Shown here piece by piece: positions 1-4,924 of a DNA stretch of 5,337 nucleotides. The position numbers were made by a program, and so were the translations under genes. Under the pieces are notes generated by a model. It worked only from the letters and a program-made list of their open reading frames with translations. It had not been told where the DNA came from and did no database searches. The DNA is from Natrialbaceae archaeon (GTDB lineage Archaea; Halobacteriota; Halobacteria; Halobacteriales; Natrialbaceae). The stretch is taken from contig PUPA01000239.1 in assembly GCA_003552885.1 (NCBI GenBank), positions 1-5,337 on the forward strand, read 5' to 3'. The stretch's first letter is position 1. Each line of letters starts with the position of its first letter.

Positions 1-698
1 CGCACCATCGCGGAGGCCCCGACCATCGCGTTCTCCCCGATCCGACAGCCCGCGGACACCATCGAGCCGTAGCCGAGTCGCACGTCGTCTTCGATCACCG
101 TCCGGTAGTTGGTCACCGCCGTCTGGTCGACGACGTCGTGGCCGTGGCTGTGGAGGTGCGATCGGTCGGCGACCGAGACGCGGTCGCCGATCACGAGCTC
201 CCCCCGGTCGTCGAGCAAGACGTCGTTGTGGACGACCGTGTTGTCGCCCATCACGATGTTGTGTCCACACTGGATCTTGATCCCGCCAAACAGCCGTAGC
301 CCGTCGCCGGCCTCCGCGAACAGGTGGTTCGCGACCGTCTGGCGGAACGGGAGCGCGAACGCCTGGTTGGCCGCGAGCGGCGACCGGTCGAACGTCTCCC
401 AGAGGTACCGCAGGCACTTCGACTCCGCGAGGGCCGAGGGGTCCTGTTCGGCCCAGTGTTCGGTCTCCGTGAGGACGTTCCGGGGGTCGTAGCTCCGGAG
501 GCGAGCCCGACTCATCGGATCGAGCGTGTCCCCCCTGCGGTGTCGTTCGTAGCGCTCGCGGTCGCCGAACAGGTCGACGAGGAGCTCCCGGACGGCGACC
601 GCGGGTTCTTCCTCGGTGAGTCGACGGTCGACGTACGCGATGGCCTCGTCTATCGCCTCCTGGGCCTCGGCCGGGAGCTCGACGCGGCGTTTCGTCAT
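1..698 (-). CDS. Hexapeptide-repeat (left-handed beta-helix) acyltransferase, 3' end outside window
   Basis: Reading leftward from the ATG at 696-698, the frame stays open for 232 codons to the window edge, so the C-terminus is missing. Residues 1-130 are charged and probably helical. From about residue 137 (GGIKIQCGHNIVMGDNTVVHNDV) the sequence becomes hexapeptide-like, with repeated small or aliphatic residues and G-D/E-N turns (GDNTVV, IGDRVSV, IGENAMVGASAMV). This is the left-handed parallel beta-helix seen in the maltose/galactoside O-acetyltransferase group. The cluster HLHSHGHD (181-188) lies where that group carries its catalytic His, so His185 or His187 is the likely base. Such enzymes move an acetyl or acyl group from acyl-CoA to a sugar or similar acceptor, usually as cytosolic trimers; the substrate here is unknown. 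The N-terminal part is longer than the roughly 60-75 residues usual before the helix in maltose acetyltransferases. The fold is well supported, the exact reaction is not. Confidence 0.85.
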   Translation of the reverse strand, partial: MTKRRVELPAEAQEAIDEAIAYVDRRLTEEEPAVAVRELLVDLFGDRERYERHRRGDTLDPMSRARLRSYDPRNVLTETEHWAEQDPSALAESKCLRYLWETFDRSPLAANQAFALPFRQTVANHLFAEAGDGLRLFGGIKIQCGHNIVMGDNTVVHNDVLLDDRGELVIGDRVSVADRSHLHSHGHDVVDQTAVTNYRTVIEDDVRLGYGSMVSAGCRIGENAMVGASAMV

Positions 699-700
699 GG

Positions 701-705
701 CCTCC
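701..705 (-). promoter_or_regulatory. Weak Shine-Dalgarno-like site of the acyltransferase
   Basis: On the minus strand GGGGAGGCC directly precedes the ATG at 698. GGAGG matches the archaeal 16S anti-SD core, but only two bases separate it from the start codon, which is short. No TATA-like element lies at the leaderless distance (about 725-731). This gene therefore probably has a leader, unlike the others in the window. Confidence 0.25.
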
Positions 706-733
706 CCGCGATCCGTCGATCCGTTCTCCCCCG

Positions 734-759
734 CCGTCCCCCGCCTGACTCGGGGACGG
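734..759. repeat. Perfect 8-bp inverted repeat in the acyltransferase leader
   Basis: CCGTCCCC (734-741) pairs with GGGGACGG (752-759) around a 10-base loop. It lies 36-61 bases upstream of the acyltransferase ATG. It shares bases 758-759 with the next inverted repeat, so the two stems cannot both form fully. Confidence 0.45.
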
Positions 760-786
760 ATCGTGGGTTCGATCGGCTAACGATCC
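758..786. repeat. 7-bp inverted repeat overlapping the preceding one
   Basis: GGATCGT (758-764) pairs with ACGATCC (780-786) around a 15-base loop. In a minus-strand transcript this stem would form first and compete at its base with the 734-759 stem. In GC-rich DNA a 7-bp match on its own is weak evidence. Confidence 0.3.
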
Positions 787-873
787 CTACGGTCCGGCGT
801 GAACGACCCGGCCCGGACGCCACGTCCCCGTTCGGATTGGTCACGGACATCACGACACGTGTTACCTCTCGAT

Positions 874-884
874 GGAATAAAACC
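874..884 (-). promoter_or_regulatory. Possible TATA element for the acyltransferase gene
   Basis: The minus strand reads GGTTTTATTCC, the most AT-rich stretch in this interval. If used, transcription would begin near 850 and give a leader of about 150 bases containing both hairpins at 734-786. The palindrome ACACGTGT (855-862) would fall between this element and the start site, where a repressor could act. No plus-strand gene lies nearby that would use it the other way. Confidence 0.3.
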
Positions 885-896
885 TACCGACGCTCA

Positions 897-941
897 GAGC
901 CTCCGGGATCGTTCGGGGGACCCCCAGTCGACCGGAGGCTC
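897..941. repeat. Perfect 10-bp inverted repeat with inner G/C stem
   Basis: GAGCCTCCGG (897-906) is the exact reverse complement of CCGGAGGCTC (932-941). Inside it GGGGG (915-919) faces CCCCC (921-925), allowing a nested shorter stem. The motif CCGGAGGC recurs at 977-984. The position is non-coding on both strands as far as I can tell. Confidence 0.45.
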
Positions 942-996
942 GCGGTCGCGGGAGCCTCGATCCCGGGCCGATACCGCCGGAGGCGAGCCACGAAAG

Positions 997-1010
997 GGGG
1001 CCGGTGCCCC
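997..1010. repeat. Short GC hairpin with tetraloop
   Basis: GGGGC (997-1001) pairs with GCCCC (1006-1010) around the loop CGGT. A second small stem, CGGGA (949-953) with TCCCG (961-965), lies just upstream. With the 897-941 repeat they form a run of three potential stems within 114 bases. Confidence 0.35.
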
Positions 1011-1086
1011 AGGATGGCGAGGTTTGTCGTGTGGATCCGTCAGATGGCACGGGTTGAGTCCGGACGGATCGGAGCGTGGAGACAGC

Positions 1087-1189
1087 GGTCGGGTGGCCAC
1101 CTCGGTTACATCGGACGGGTGAAGACGGTGGTCGGGTGGCCACGTCGGACGGGTGGACCGCCGGTCGGGTGAGGTCGTCGGTCGGTTCA
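1087..1189. repeat. Short tandem array, core GGWCGGGTGR, about 17-base period
   Basis: The 10-base core GGWCGGGTGR occurs at 1087-1096, 1113-1122, 1130-1139, 1147-1156 and 1163-1172. A degenerate sixth copy (GGTCGGTTCA, 1180-1189) runs into the stop codon of the flavoprotein gene. Start-to-start steps are 26, 17, 17, 16 and 17 bases, and the W position alternates T, A, T, A, T, T. A longer match, GGTCGGGTGGCCAC, is shared by 1087-1100 and 1130-1143. The array sits in the 3' flank of the minus-strand gene, whose transcript would carry C-rich CACCCG repeats. It could be a small minisatellite, a protein-binding array or a 3'-end processing region; the sequence does not decide which. Confidence 0.6.
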
Positions 1190-1648
1190 GGGTTTGGGGA
1201 GGTTCTCCCCGCGCATACCGGTGATCTTCTCGGCGACGATCTCGAACCACTCTCGGTCGACATCCTCGGAGTCTACCCAGCGGAGCTCGCCGGCGACCCC
1301 CTCGGCCTGGGAGAAGAGCAAGGCGGCAAAGCGTTCGGAGACGTCCCGGTCTTCCAGCGGCCGGATCCGTCCGGTGACGATGACGCTCTCCCAGGCGTCG
1401 ACGGACTCCCAGTCGTAGACGGTGAGCGTGACCTCCTCGGTCGCCTCGATGAACTGCTGCTTTCTGCCCCCTTCGAGGTTGACGAACTCGACGACGAACC
1501 GGTGGCCGTTCTCGTCGTAGCCGTAGGATATCGGGATGCCGTACCCCCTGTCGTCGCTCGCCATGCTCAACACGCCGTGTCCCTTCGAGTTGAGCAGCGA
1601 GACGATCTCGGCGTCGGTCATCGCGTATCCCAGGGAGTCGTCCGACAT
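1187..1648 (-). CDS. Pyridoxamine 5'-phosphate oxidase-like flavin split-barrel protein
   Basis: The product is 153 residues, ending at TGA 1187-1189. The frame extends upstream to 1711, but I chose the internal ATG at 1646-1648 (MSDDSLGYAMTDAEIV). The extra 21 codons look non-coding, and a TATA-like element sits 29 bases before this ATG. The order of elements fits the PNPOx-like FMN-binding split-barrel superfamily: an N-terminal helix ending in a leucine-rich LLNSKGHGVLSMAS (18-31), the strand YGIPISYGYDENGHRFVVEFV (36-56), the basic GGRKQQF (60-66), then EEVTLTVYDW and WESVIVTGRIRPLED (71-100). Haloarchaea carry many small members of this type, most without a known substrate; they are predicted to bind FMN or F420. 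A role in vitamin B6 synthesis should not be assumed. The short C-terminal tail ENLPKP follows the last helix. Confidence 0.8.
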   Translation of the reverse strand: MSDDSLGYAMTDAEIVSLLNSKGHGVLSMASDDRGYGIPISYGYDENGHRFVVEFVNLEGGRKQQFIEATEEVTLTVYDWESVDAWESVIVTGRIRPLEDRDVSERFAALLFSQAEGVAGELRWVDSEDVDREWFEIVAEKITGMRGENLPKP

Positions 1649-1660
1649 AATCGTGAGTAA

Positions 1661-1690
1661 GGCCGGATCGGCGTCAAAGTCCTTCCGGCC
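1661..1690. promoter_or_regulatory. TATA-like element flanked by an inverted repeat, flavoprotein gene
   Basis: On the minus strand ACTTTGA (complement of 1674-1680) lies about 29 bases upstream of the ATG at 1648, the distance expected for a leaderless archaeal transcript. GGCCGGA (1661-1667) and its reverse complement TCCGGCC (1684-1690) stand on either side, with centres 23 bases apart, about two helical turns. A dimeric regulator bound there would cover the TATA element. The AT content is low, so the promoter call is tentative. Confidence 0.35.
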
Positions 1691-1729
1691 GGCGGCGACA
1701 CGTCGGCTCACAGCGCTTGCCGGGCTGAC

Positions 1730-3409
1730 TCAGAGCGCGCTCCCGGGCTGGTACTCGCCGAACTCCTCCCGGAGGACGTCACAGACCTCCCCGACGGTCG
1801 CGTAGGCTTTCACCGCCGTGACGATGTGGGGCATGAGGTTCTCCTCGCCGCTCGCGGCCGACCGGAGCGCCTCGAGGCTGGCGTCGACGGCTTCCCCGTC
1901 CCGGCGCTCCCGGACGGACTCCAGCCGGTCGATCTGCCGGCGTTCGTCCTCCTCGGTGACCTCCTGGACGTCCATCTCCGGCTCCTCGTCGACCTGGAAC
2001 TCGTTGACGCCGACGATGATCCGTTCACCCTCCTCGATCTCCCGCTGGCGGTCGAAGGCGGTGTCCTGGATCTGCCGTTGGACCCACTGTCGCTCGACGG
2101 CCTCGAGCATCCCACCGCGGGCGTCGACCTCCGCTAAGATCCCGTAGGCGTCGGCTTCGACCTCGTCGGTCAGGCTCTCGACGTAGTAGCTGCCCGCCAG
2201 CGGGTCGACCGTGTCCGCGGCACCGGACTCGTGAGCGAGGATCTGCTGGGTCCGCAAGGCGGTGCGGACTGACTGTTCGGTCGGCAACGCGAGGGCCTCG
2301 TCTTTGCCGTTGGTGTGGAGGCTCTGGGTGCCGCCGAGCACCGCCGCGAGCGCCTGGTAGGCCACCCTGACGACGTTGTTCTCGATCTGCTGGGCGGTCA
2401 GCATCGAACCCGCGGTCTGGGTGTGGAACTTGAGCTGTTTGGACTTCGGGTTCTGGGCGTCGAAGCGCTCGTCCATGATGTCGTGCCACATCCGGCGGGC
2501 CGCACGGAACTTCGCGACCTCCTCGAAGACGTTGTTGTGGCCGTTGAAGAAAAACGACAGCTGCGGGGCGAACTCGTCGACGTCGAGGCCGGCGTCGATC
2601 GCCGCCTCGACGTACTCGATACCGTTTCCGAGGGTAAAGGCGAGCTCCTGGGCGGCCGTCGAGCCGGCCTCGCGGATGTGATACCCCGAGATCGAGATCG
2701 TGTTGAACTTCGGGACCTCCACGGCACAGAACTCGAAGACGTCGGTGATGATCCGCATCGAGGGGCCGGGGGGGTAGATGTAGGTGTTCCTGGCGATGTA
2801 CTCTTTGAGGAGGTCGTTCTGGATCGTCCCCCGCAGCTCCTCGCGGTCGACGCCCTGGCGGTCGCCGACGGCGATGTACATCGCGAGCAGGACGGAGGCT
2901 GGCGCGTTGATCGTCATGCTCGTCGACACCTCCCCGAGGGGGATGCCGTCGAAGACGGTCTCCATGTCGTCCAGGGTGTCGATCGCGACGCCGGCCTTTC
3001 CGACCTCGCCGGCGGCCATCCCGTCGTCGGAATCGTACCCCATCTGCGTCGGCAGGTCGAAGGCCATCGAGAGCCCCATCTGGCCCTCCTCGAGGAGGTA
3101 GTGGTAGCGCTCGTTGGTGTCCTCCGGCGTCGAGAAGCCCGCGTACTGGCGCATCGTCCACAGCCGCCCGCGGTAGCCCGTCGAGTACACTCCACGGGTG
3201 TACGGCGGCTCCCCCGGGTAGCCGAGCTCCTCGTACTCCAGGTCGGCGACGTCGGCAGGGGTGTAGAGCCGGTCGACCTCCTGTCCGCCCGTGTCCGTCG
3301 TGAACCGTTCTTTTCGCTCGCCGAAGCGTCCGACGACCGGGTCGACGGCCTCACGCTTCCACTCCGCTCTGTCCTCACGTATCGCAGCGAGATCGTCGGG
3401 GTCGAACAT
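1730..3409 (-). CDS. mcmA1: Methylmalonyl-CoA mutase, catalytic (alpha, N-terminal) subunit
   Basis: The protein is 559 residues from the ATG at 3407-3409 (MFDPDDLAAIRE). A GTG at 3418 would add three residues, but MFDPDD is the familiar haloarchaeal N-terminus and has a TATA-like element 29 bases upstream. The enzyme rearranges (R)-methylmalonyl-CoA to succinyl-CoA with adenosylcobalamin, linking propionyl-CoA to the citric acid cycle. The TIM-barrel domain is complete: TMRQYAGFST holds Tyr89, IARNTYIYPP holds Arg207 and ISGYHIREAG holds His244. In this numbering these coincide with the substrate-binding residues of the Propionibacterium enzyme. Tyr89 with Arg207 favours methylmalonyl-CoA over isobutyryl-type acyl groups. 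The protein ends after YATVGEVCDVLREEFGEYQPGSAL. The C-terminal cobalamin domain with its DxHxxG motif is absent, as in archaea where a separate small subunit (McmA2) supplies it. That subunit, the epimerase and the MeaB-type chaperone are not in this window. Confidence 0.96.
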   Translation of the reverse strand: MFDPDDLAAIREDRAEWKREAVDPVVGRFGERKERFTTDTGGQEVDRLYTPADVADLEYEELGYPGEPPYTRGVYSTGYRGRLWTMRQYAGFSTPEDTNERYHYLLEEGQMGLSMAFDLPTQMGYDSDDGMAAGEVGKAGVAIDTLDDMETVFDGIPLGEVSTSMTINAPASVLLAMYIAVGDRQGVDREELRGTIQNDLLKEYIARNTYIYPPGPSMRIITDVFEFCAVEVPKFNTISISGYHIREAGSTAAQELAFTLGNGIEYVEAAIDAGLDVDEFAPQLSFFFNGHNNVFEEVAKFRAARRMWHDIMDERFDAQNPKSKQLKFHTQTAGSMLTAQQIENNVVRVAYQALAAVLGGTQSLHTNGKDEALALPTEQSVRTALRTQQILAHESGAADTVDPLAGSYYVESLTDEVEADAYGILAEVDARGGMLEAVERQWVQRQIQDTAFDRQREIEEGERIIVGVNEFQVDEEPEMDVQEVTEEDERRQIDRLESVRERRDGEAVDASLEALRSAASGEENLMPHIVTAVKAYATVGEVCDVLREEFGEYQPGSAL

Positions 3410-3411
3410 TA

Positions 3412-3424
3412 CCGACACCGTCGG
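3412..3424. repeat. Inverted repeat at the mcmA1 transcription start region
   Basis: CCGAC (3412-3416) and GTCGG (3420-3424) form a 13-base dyad with a three-base centre, 3-15 bases upstream of the mcmA1 ATG. GTCGG recurs at 3430-3434. The dyad lies between the TATA-like element and the start codon, a usual place for an archaeal repressor site. It is short enough to be chance. Confidence 0.3.
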
Positions 3425-3434
3425 CCCCCGTCGG

Positions 3435-3441
3435 CTTTAAC
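3435..3441 (-). promoter_or_regulatory. TATA-like element of mcmA1
   Basis: The minus strand reads CAAGGTTAAAGCC. GTTAAAG is centred 29 bases upstream of the ATG at 3409 and follows a purine-rich stretch that could serve as the TFB recognition element. No Shine-Dalgarno site precedes the ATG, which agrees with a leaderless mRNA. Confidence 0.42.
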
Positions 3442-3483
3442 CTTGAGTCCGGACAGCGACCTCCCCTCCGCCGGGGCCGTCGG

Positions 3484-4062
3484 TCACCGGCCGGTGTCGT
3501 ACTTGTAGGTGGCCGTCTCGGGATCGATGCCGAAGTCCTCCGGGCGTTCGGCGTCTTCTTCGCCCTCGTCGCGCTCGCTCGCGCGCTTGAACGACTCACG
3601 GAAGCGCTCTGGCATCCGGAACTCGCCGCGTTCGATCACCAGCGGGCTCGCGTCGGGGTCGATCCCGTCGCGTTTCTCCTCGAGACGCTCCGCGAGCGCC
3701 GGTGCCAGCCGCGTTTCGGCGATCGGCCGGAAACCGAACTGGGCGAAGTACGCGCCCTCGCCGGTCAGCGCGTACACCTCCTCGAATCCCTGGTCGCCGG
3801 CGTACTCGAGCAGTCGTTCGATCACGTGGGCGCCGACGCCCTGGCCGCGCCACTCCGCTATGACGCCGACGCTGGTCAGCTCGCAGACGTCCTCCTCGCC
3901 TTTGTGGATCCGGATGCGTCCGAACCCCGCTTTCGCCCCGCTCTCTTCGTCGATGGCGACGACGTAATCCCGCGAGCGGAACGCCGTATCGTCGAGCCCC
4001 ATGGCCTCGATGCGGTCCAGGAGCCAGACCTCCTCCCTGTTCTTTGCGTCCCGCACGTACAT
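3484..4062 (-). CDS. GNAT-family N-acetyltransferase
   Basis: The product is 192 residues from ATG 4060-4062 to TGA 3484-3486. The GNAT core is clear: strand YVVAIDEESGAKAGFGRIRI (33-52), then CELTSVGVIAEWRGQGVGAHVIERLLEYA (60-88). The latter contains the acetyl-CoA pyrophosphate-binding loop RGQGVG (72-77, R/QxxGxG/A). It is followed by VYALTGEGAYFAQFGFRPI (96-114), the family's C-terminal strand and helix. ELTSVGV...RGQGVG...LT...F..FGF resembles the ArgA-like (N-acetylglutamate synthase) branch, but many GNATs share this shape, so the acceptor is unknown. The tail from about residue 155 is acidic and probably flexible. The gene runs the same way as mcmA1, 74 bases upstream of it, and mcmA1 has its own TATA-like element, so co-transcription is possible but not required. 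It is divergent from the triosephosphate isomerase gene. Confidence 0.85.
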   Translation of the reverse strand: MYVRDAKNREEVWLLDRIEAMGLDDTAFRSRDYVVAIDEESGAKAGFGRIRIHKGEEDVCELTSVGVIAEWRGQGVGAHVIERLLEYAGDQGFEEVYALTGEGAYFAQFGFRPIAETRLAPALAERLEEKRDGIDPDASPLVIERGEFRMPERFRESFKRASERDEGEEDAERPEDFGIDPETATYKYDTGR

Positions 4063-4086
4063 GCTCTGGGGTACGGCCCGATCGGT

Positions 4087-4093
4087 CTAAAGG
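4087..4093 (-). promoter_or_regulatory. TATA-like element of the GNAT gene
   Basis: The minus strand reads CAAACCCTTTAGACC. CTTTAGA is centred about 28 bases upstream of the ATG at 4062. There is no Shine-Dalgarno sequence before the ATG, so the transcript is probably leaderless. Confidence 0.42.
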
Positions 4094-4129
4094 GTTTGTG
4101 GACGGCACGGAGACGACGCCGTCGGATCC

Positions 4130-4173
4130 GTCCCGTGGCCTCGGACACGAAGTCCCGTGGCTTCGGACTCGGA
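4130..4173. repeat. Two tandem 22-base repeats upstream of the tpiA promoter
   Basis: Unit 4130-4151 and unit 4152-4173 abut exactly and match at 19 of 22 positions. Both begin GTCCCGTGGC and contain TCGGAC. The core CCCGTGGC occurs a third time at 4190-4197, between the tpiA TATA-like element and its start codon. The 22-base period is about two helical turns, so proteins bound to both units would face the same side of the DNA. The pair ends two bases before the TATA-like element of tpiA, where an archaeal activator or a repressor could work. It does not match the TACT-N7-GAGTA site known for the sugar regulator TrmB. Confidence 0.55.
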
Positions 4174-4175
4174 AG

Positions 4176-4182
4176 CTATTTG
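4176..4182 (+). promoter_or_regulatory. TATA-like element of tpiA
   Basis: CTATTTG, within CGGAAGCTATTTGCC, is centred about 28 bases upstream of the ATG at 4207. The purine-rich CGGAAG before it resembles a TFB recognition element. No Shine-Dalgarno site precedes the ATG, which supports a leaderless mRNA and the chosen start. Confidence 0.45.
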
Positions 4183-4206
4183 CCGCGGGCCCGTGGCCAG
4201 TTGGAT

Positions 4207-4851
4207 ATGTTCGTCCTCGTCAACCTGAAGACCTACGACTGTGACCCCGTCGCGGTCGCGAGAGCGGCGGCGACGGTAGCCGAGCGGACGGACGCACGTC
4301 TCGCCGTCGCGCCGCCGGCGGCGGCCATCGAGCGGGTCGCCCGAACGGGTGTCGAGACCTGGGCTCAGGAGGTCGACCCCGTCGCGCCCGGCTCGAACAC
4401 GGGCCACACGCTCGCGGAGTCGGTCGCCGACGCCGGCGCCGTCGGCACGCTGTTGAACCACTCCGAGCGCCGCCGGACGCTCGCAGACGTCGACGGCGGG
4501 ATCCGGGCGGCCGAGCGCGCCGGCCTCGAGACGGTCGTCTGTGCGAACGACCCCCGGCAGGTCGGCGCGGCCGCGGCGCTTGGACCCGACGCCGTCGCCG
4601 TCGAACCCCCCGAGCTGATCGGCACCGGCACGCCGGTCAGCGCCGCCGAGCCGGCGGTCGTCGAGGACGCCGTCTCGGCCGCCGCCGCGATCGACCCCGA
4701 CGTCTCCGTGCTCTGTGGCGCCGGCATCTCGACCGGCGAGGACGTCGTCGCCGCCGCCGACCTCGGCGCGGAGGGCGTCCTGCTGGCCAGCGGCGTCGCG
4801 AAAGCGGACGAGCCGCGAGCGGCCCTCGAGGCGCTCGTCGATCCGCTCTGA
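4207..4851 (+). CDS. tpiA: Triosephosphate isomerase, archaeal type
   Basis: The enzyme interconverts dihydroxyacetone phosphate and glyceraldehyde 3-phosphate in cytosolic glycolysis and gluconeogenesis. The product is 214 residues, matching the short archaeal form (bacterial enzymes have about 250). The catalytic set is complete: Asn6 and Lys8 in VNLKTY, His85 in LLNHSERR, Glu133 in AVEPPELIGTG. The mobile lid loop is PPELIGTG (134-141). The phosphate-binding turns are CGAGIS (170-175) and GVLLASGVAKA (190-200). The reading frame is open far upstream (to 3826, antisense to the GNAT gene), so the start must be chosen. ATG 4207 places Asn6/Lys8 at the family position and has a TATA-like element 28 bases before it. 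The gene is divergent from the GNAT gene across a 144-base region holding a tandem 22-base repeat. Nothing is truncated or missing. Confidence 0.97.
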   Translation: MFVLVNLKTYDCDPVAVARAAATVAERTDARLAVAPPAAAIERVARTGVETWAQEVDPVAPGSNTGHTLAESVADAGAVGTLLNHSERRRTLADVDGGIRAAERAGLETVVCANDPRQVGAAAALGPDAVAVEPPELIGTGTPVSAAEPAVVEDAVSAAAAIDPDVSVLCGAGISTGEDVVAAADLGAEGVLLASGVAKADEPRAALEALVDPL

Positions 4852-4894
4852 GCGACTGGCCACGGGCGTCCATCATCGCCAGCCCACCCGCAGG

Positions 4895-4900
4895 TCTTTG
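4895..4900 (+). promoter_or_regulatory. Weak TATA-like element before the small hypothetical gene
   Basis: TCTTTG, within GCAGGTCTTTGCCC, is centred about 28 bases upstream of the ATG at 4925. Its AT content is low. The gene could instead be read through from tpiA, whose stop is 73 bases upstream of this ATG. Confidence 0.25.
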
Positions 4901-4924
4901 CCCTCGCCGGCCCACTGTGCAGGC

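Larger units (their letters stand above)
699..1186. other. 488-base interval without a convincing gene; inverted repeats and a G-rich repeat array
   Basis: Several open frames cross this interval on both strands, but their products are Arg/Pro/Ser-rich with no domain, unlike the acidic proteins on either side, so I do not call them genes. From left to right it holds: two overlapping hairpins (734-786), an ACACGTGT palindrome (855-862), an AT-rich TATA-like stretch (874-884), inverted repeats at 897-941, 949-965 and 997-1010, and a short tandem array (1087-1189). I see no tRNA, and no RNase P or SRP RNA that I recognise. The left part is probably promoter and leader of the acyltransferase. The right part is the 3' flank of the flavoprotein gene. 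A non-coding RNA remains possible. Confidence 0.5.

Noticed and set aside
758..786. GGTTCGATC-like string resembling a tRNA T-loop
   Set aside because: The flanking bases do not give a T-stem, and no acceptor, D or anticodon arm can be drawn around it.
799..1122. 107-codon plus-strand frame in the gene-free interval
   Set aside because: It has a GTG start, an Arg/Ser/Gly-rich product and no TATA-like element at a sensible distance, and it crosses the repeat array.
324..1172. 282-codon plus-strand frame across the acyltransferase and the gene-free interval
   Set aside because: It overlaps the acyltransferase in antisense. Its product is Arg-rich and lacks the acidic character of haloarchaeal proteins.
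1087..1189. Possible CRISPR array
   Set aside because: The repeat core is only about 10 bases with 6-7 base gaps, far shorter than CRISPR repeats and spacers.
862..1263. Minus-strand frames of 118-133 codons in the gene-free interval
   Set aside because: They are Pro/Arg/Ser-rich, run into the flavoprotein gene and repeat array, and show no family pattern. A hidden small gene here is not supported.
1713..1738. GCGCT/AGCGC stem at the end of mcmA1 as a terminator
   Set aside because: The stem is only 5 bp with no T-tract, well within chance for this base composition.
2025..3161. 378-codon minus-strand frame inside mcmA1
   Set aside because: It is in an alternative frame of the mutase gene, with an Arg/Gly/Pro-rich product typical of frame shadows.
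2315..3508. Long open frame of 397 codons on the plus strand opposite mcmA1
   Set aside because: It is antisense to a clearly conserved enzyme. Long stop-free antisense frames are expected in GC-rich DNA, and the product is low in complexity with no domain.
3826..4206. Upstream extension of the tpiA frame
   Set aside because: The frame is open but antisense to the GNAT gene. The family N-terminus MFVLVNLK and the promoter spacing fix the start at 4207.
4087..4863. 258-codon minus-strand frame opposite tpiA
   Set aside because: It is antisense to a fully conserved triosephosphate isomerase with all catalytic residues.
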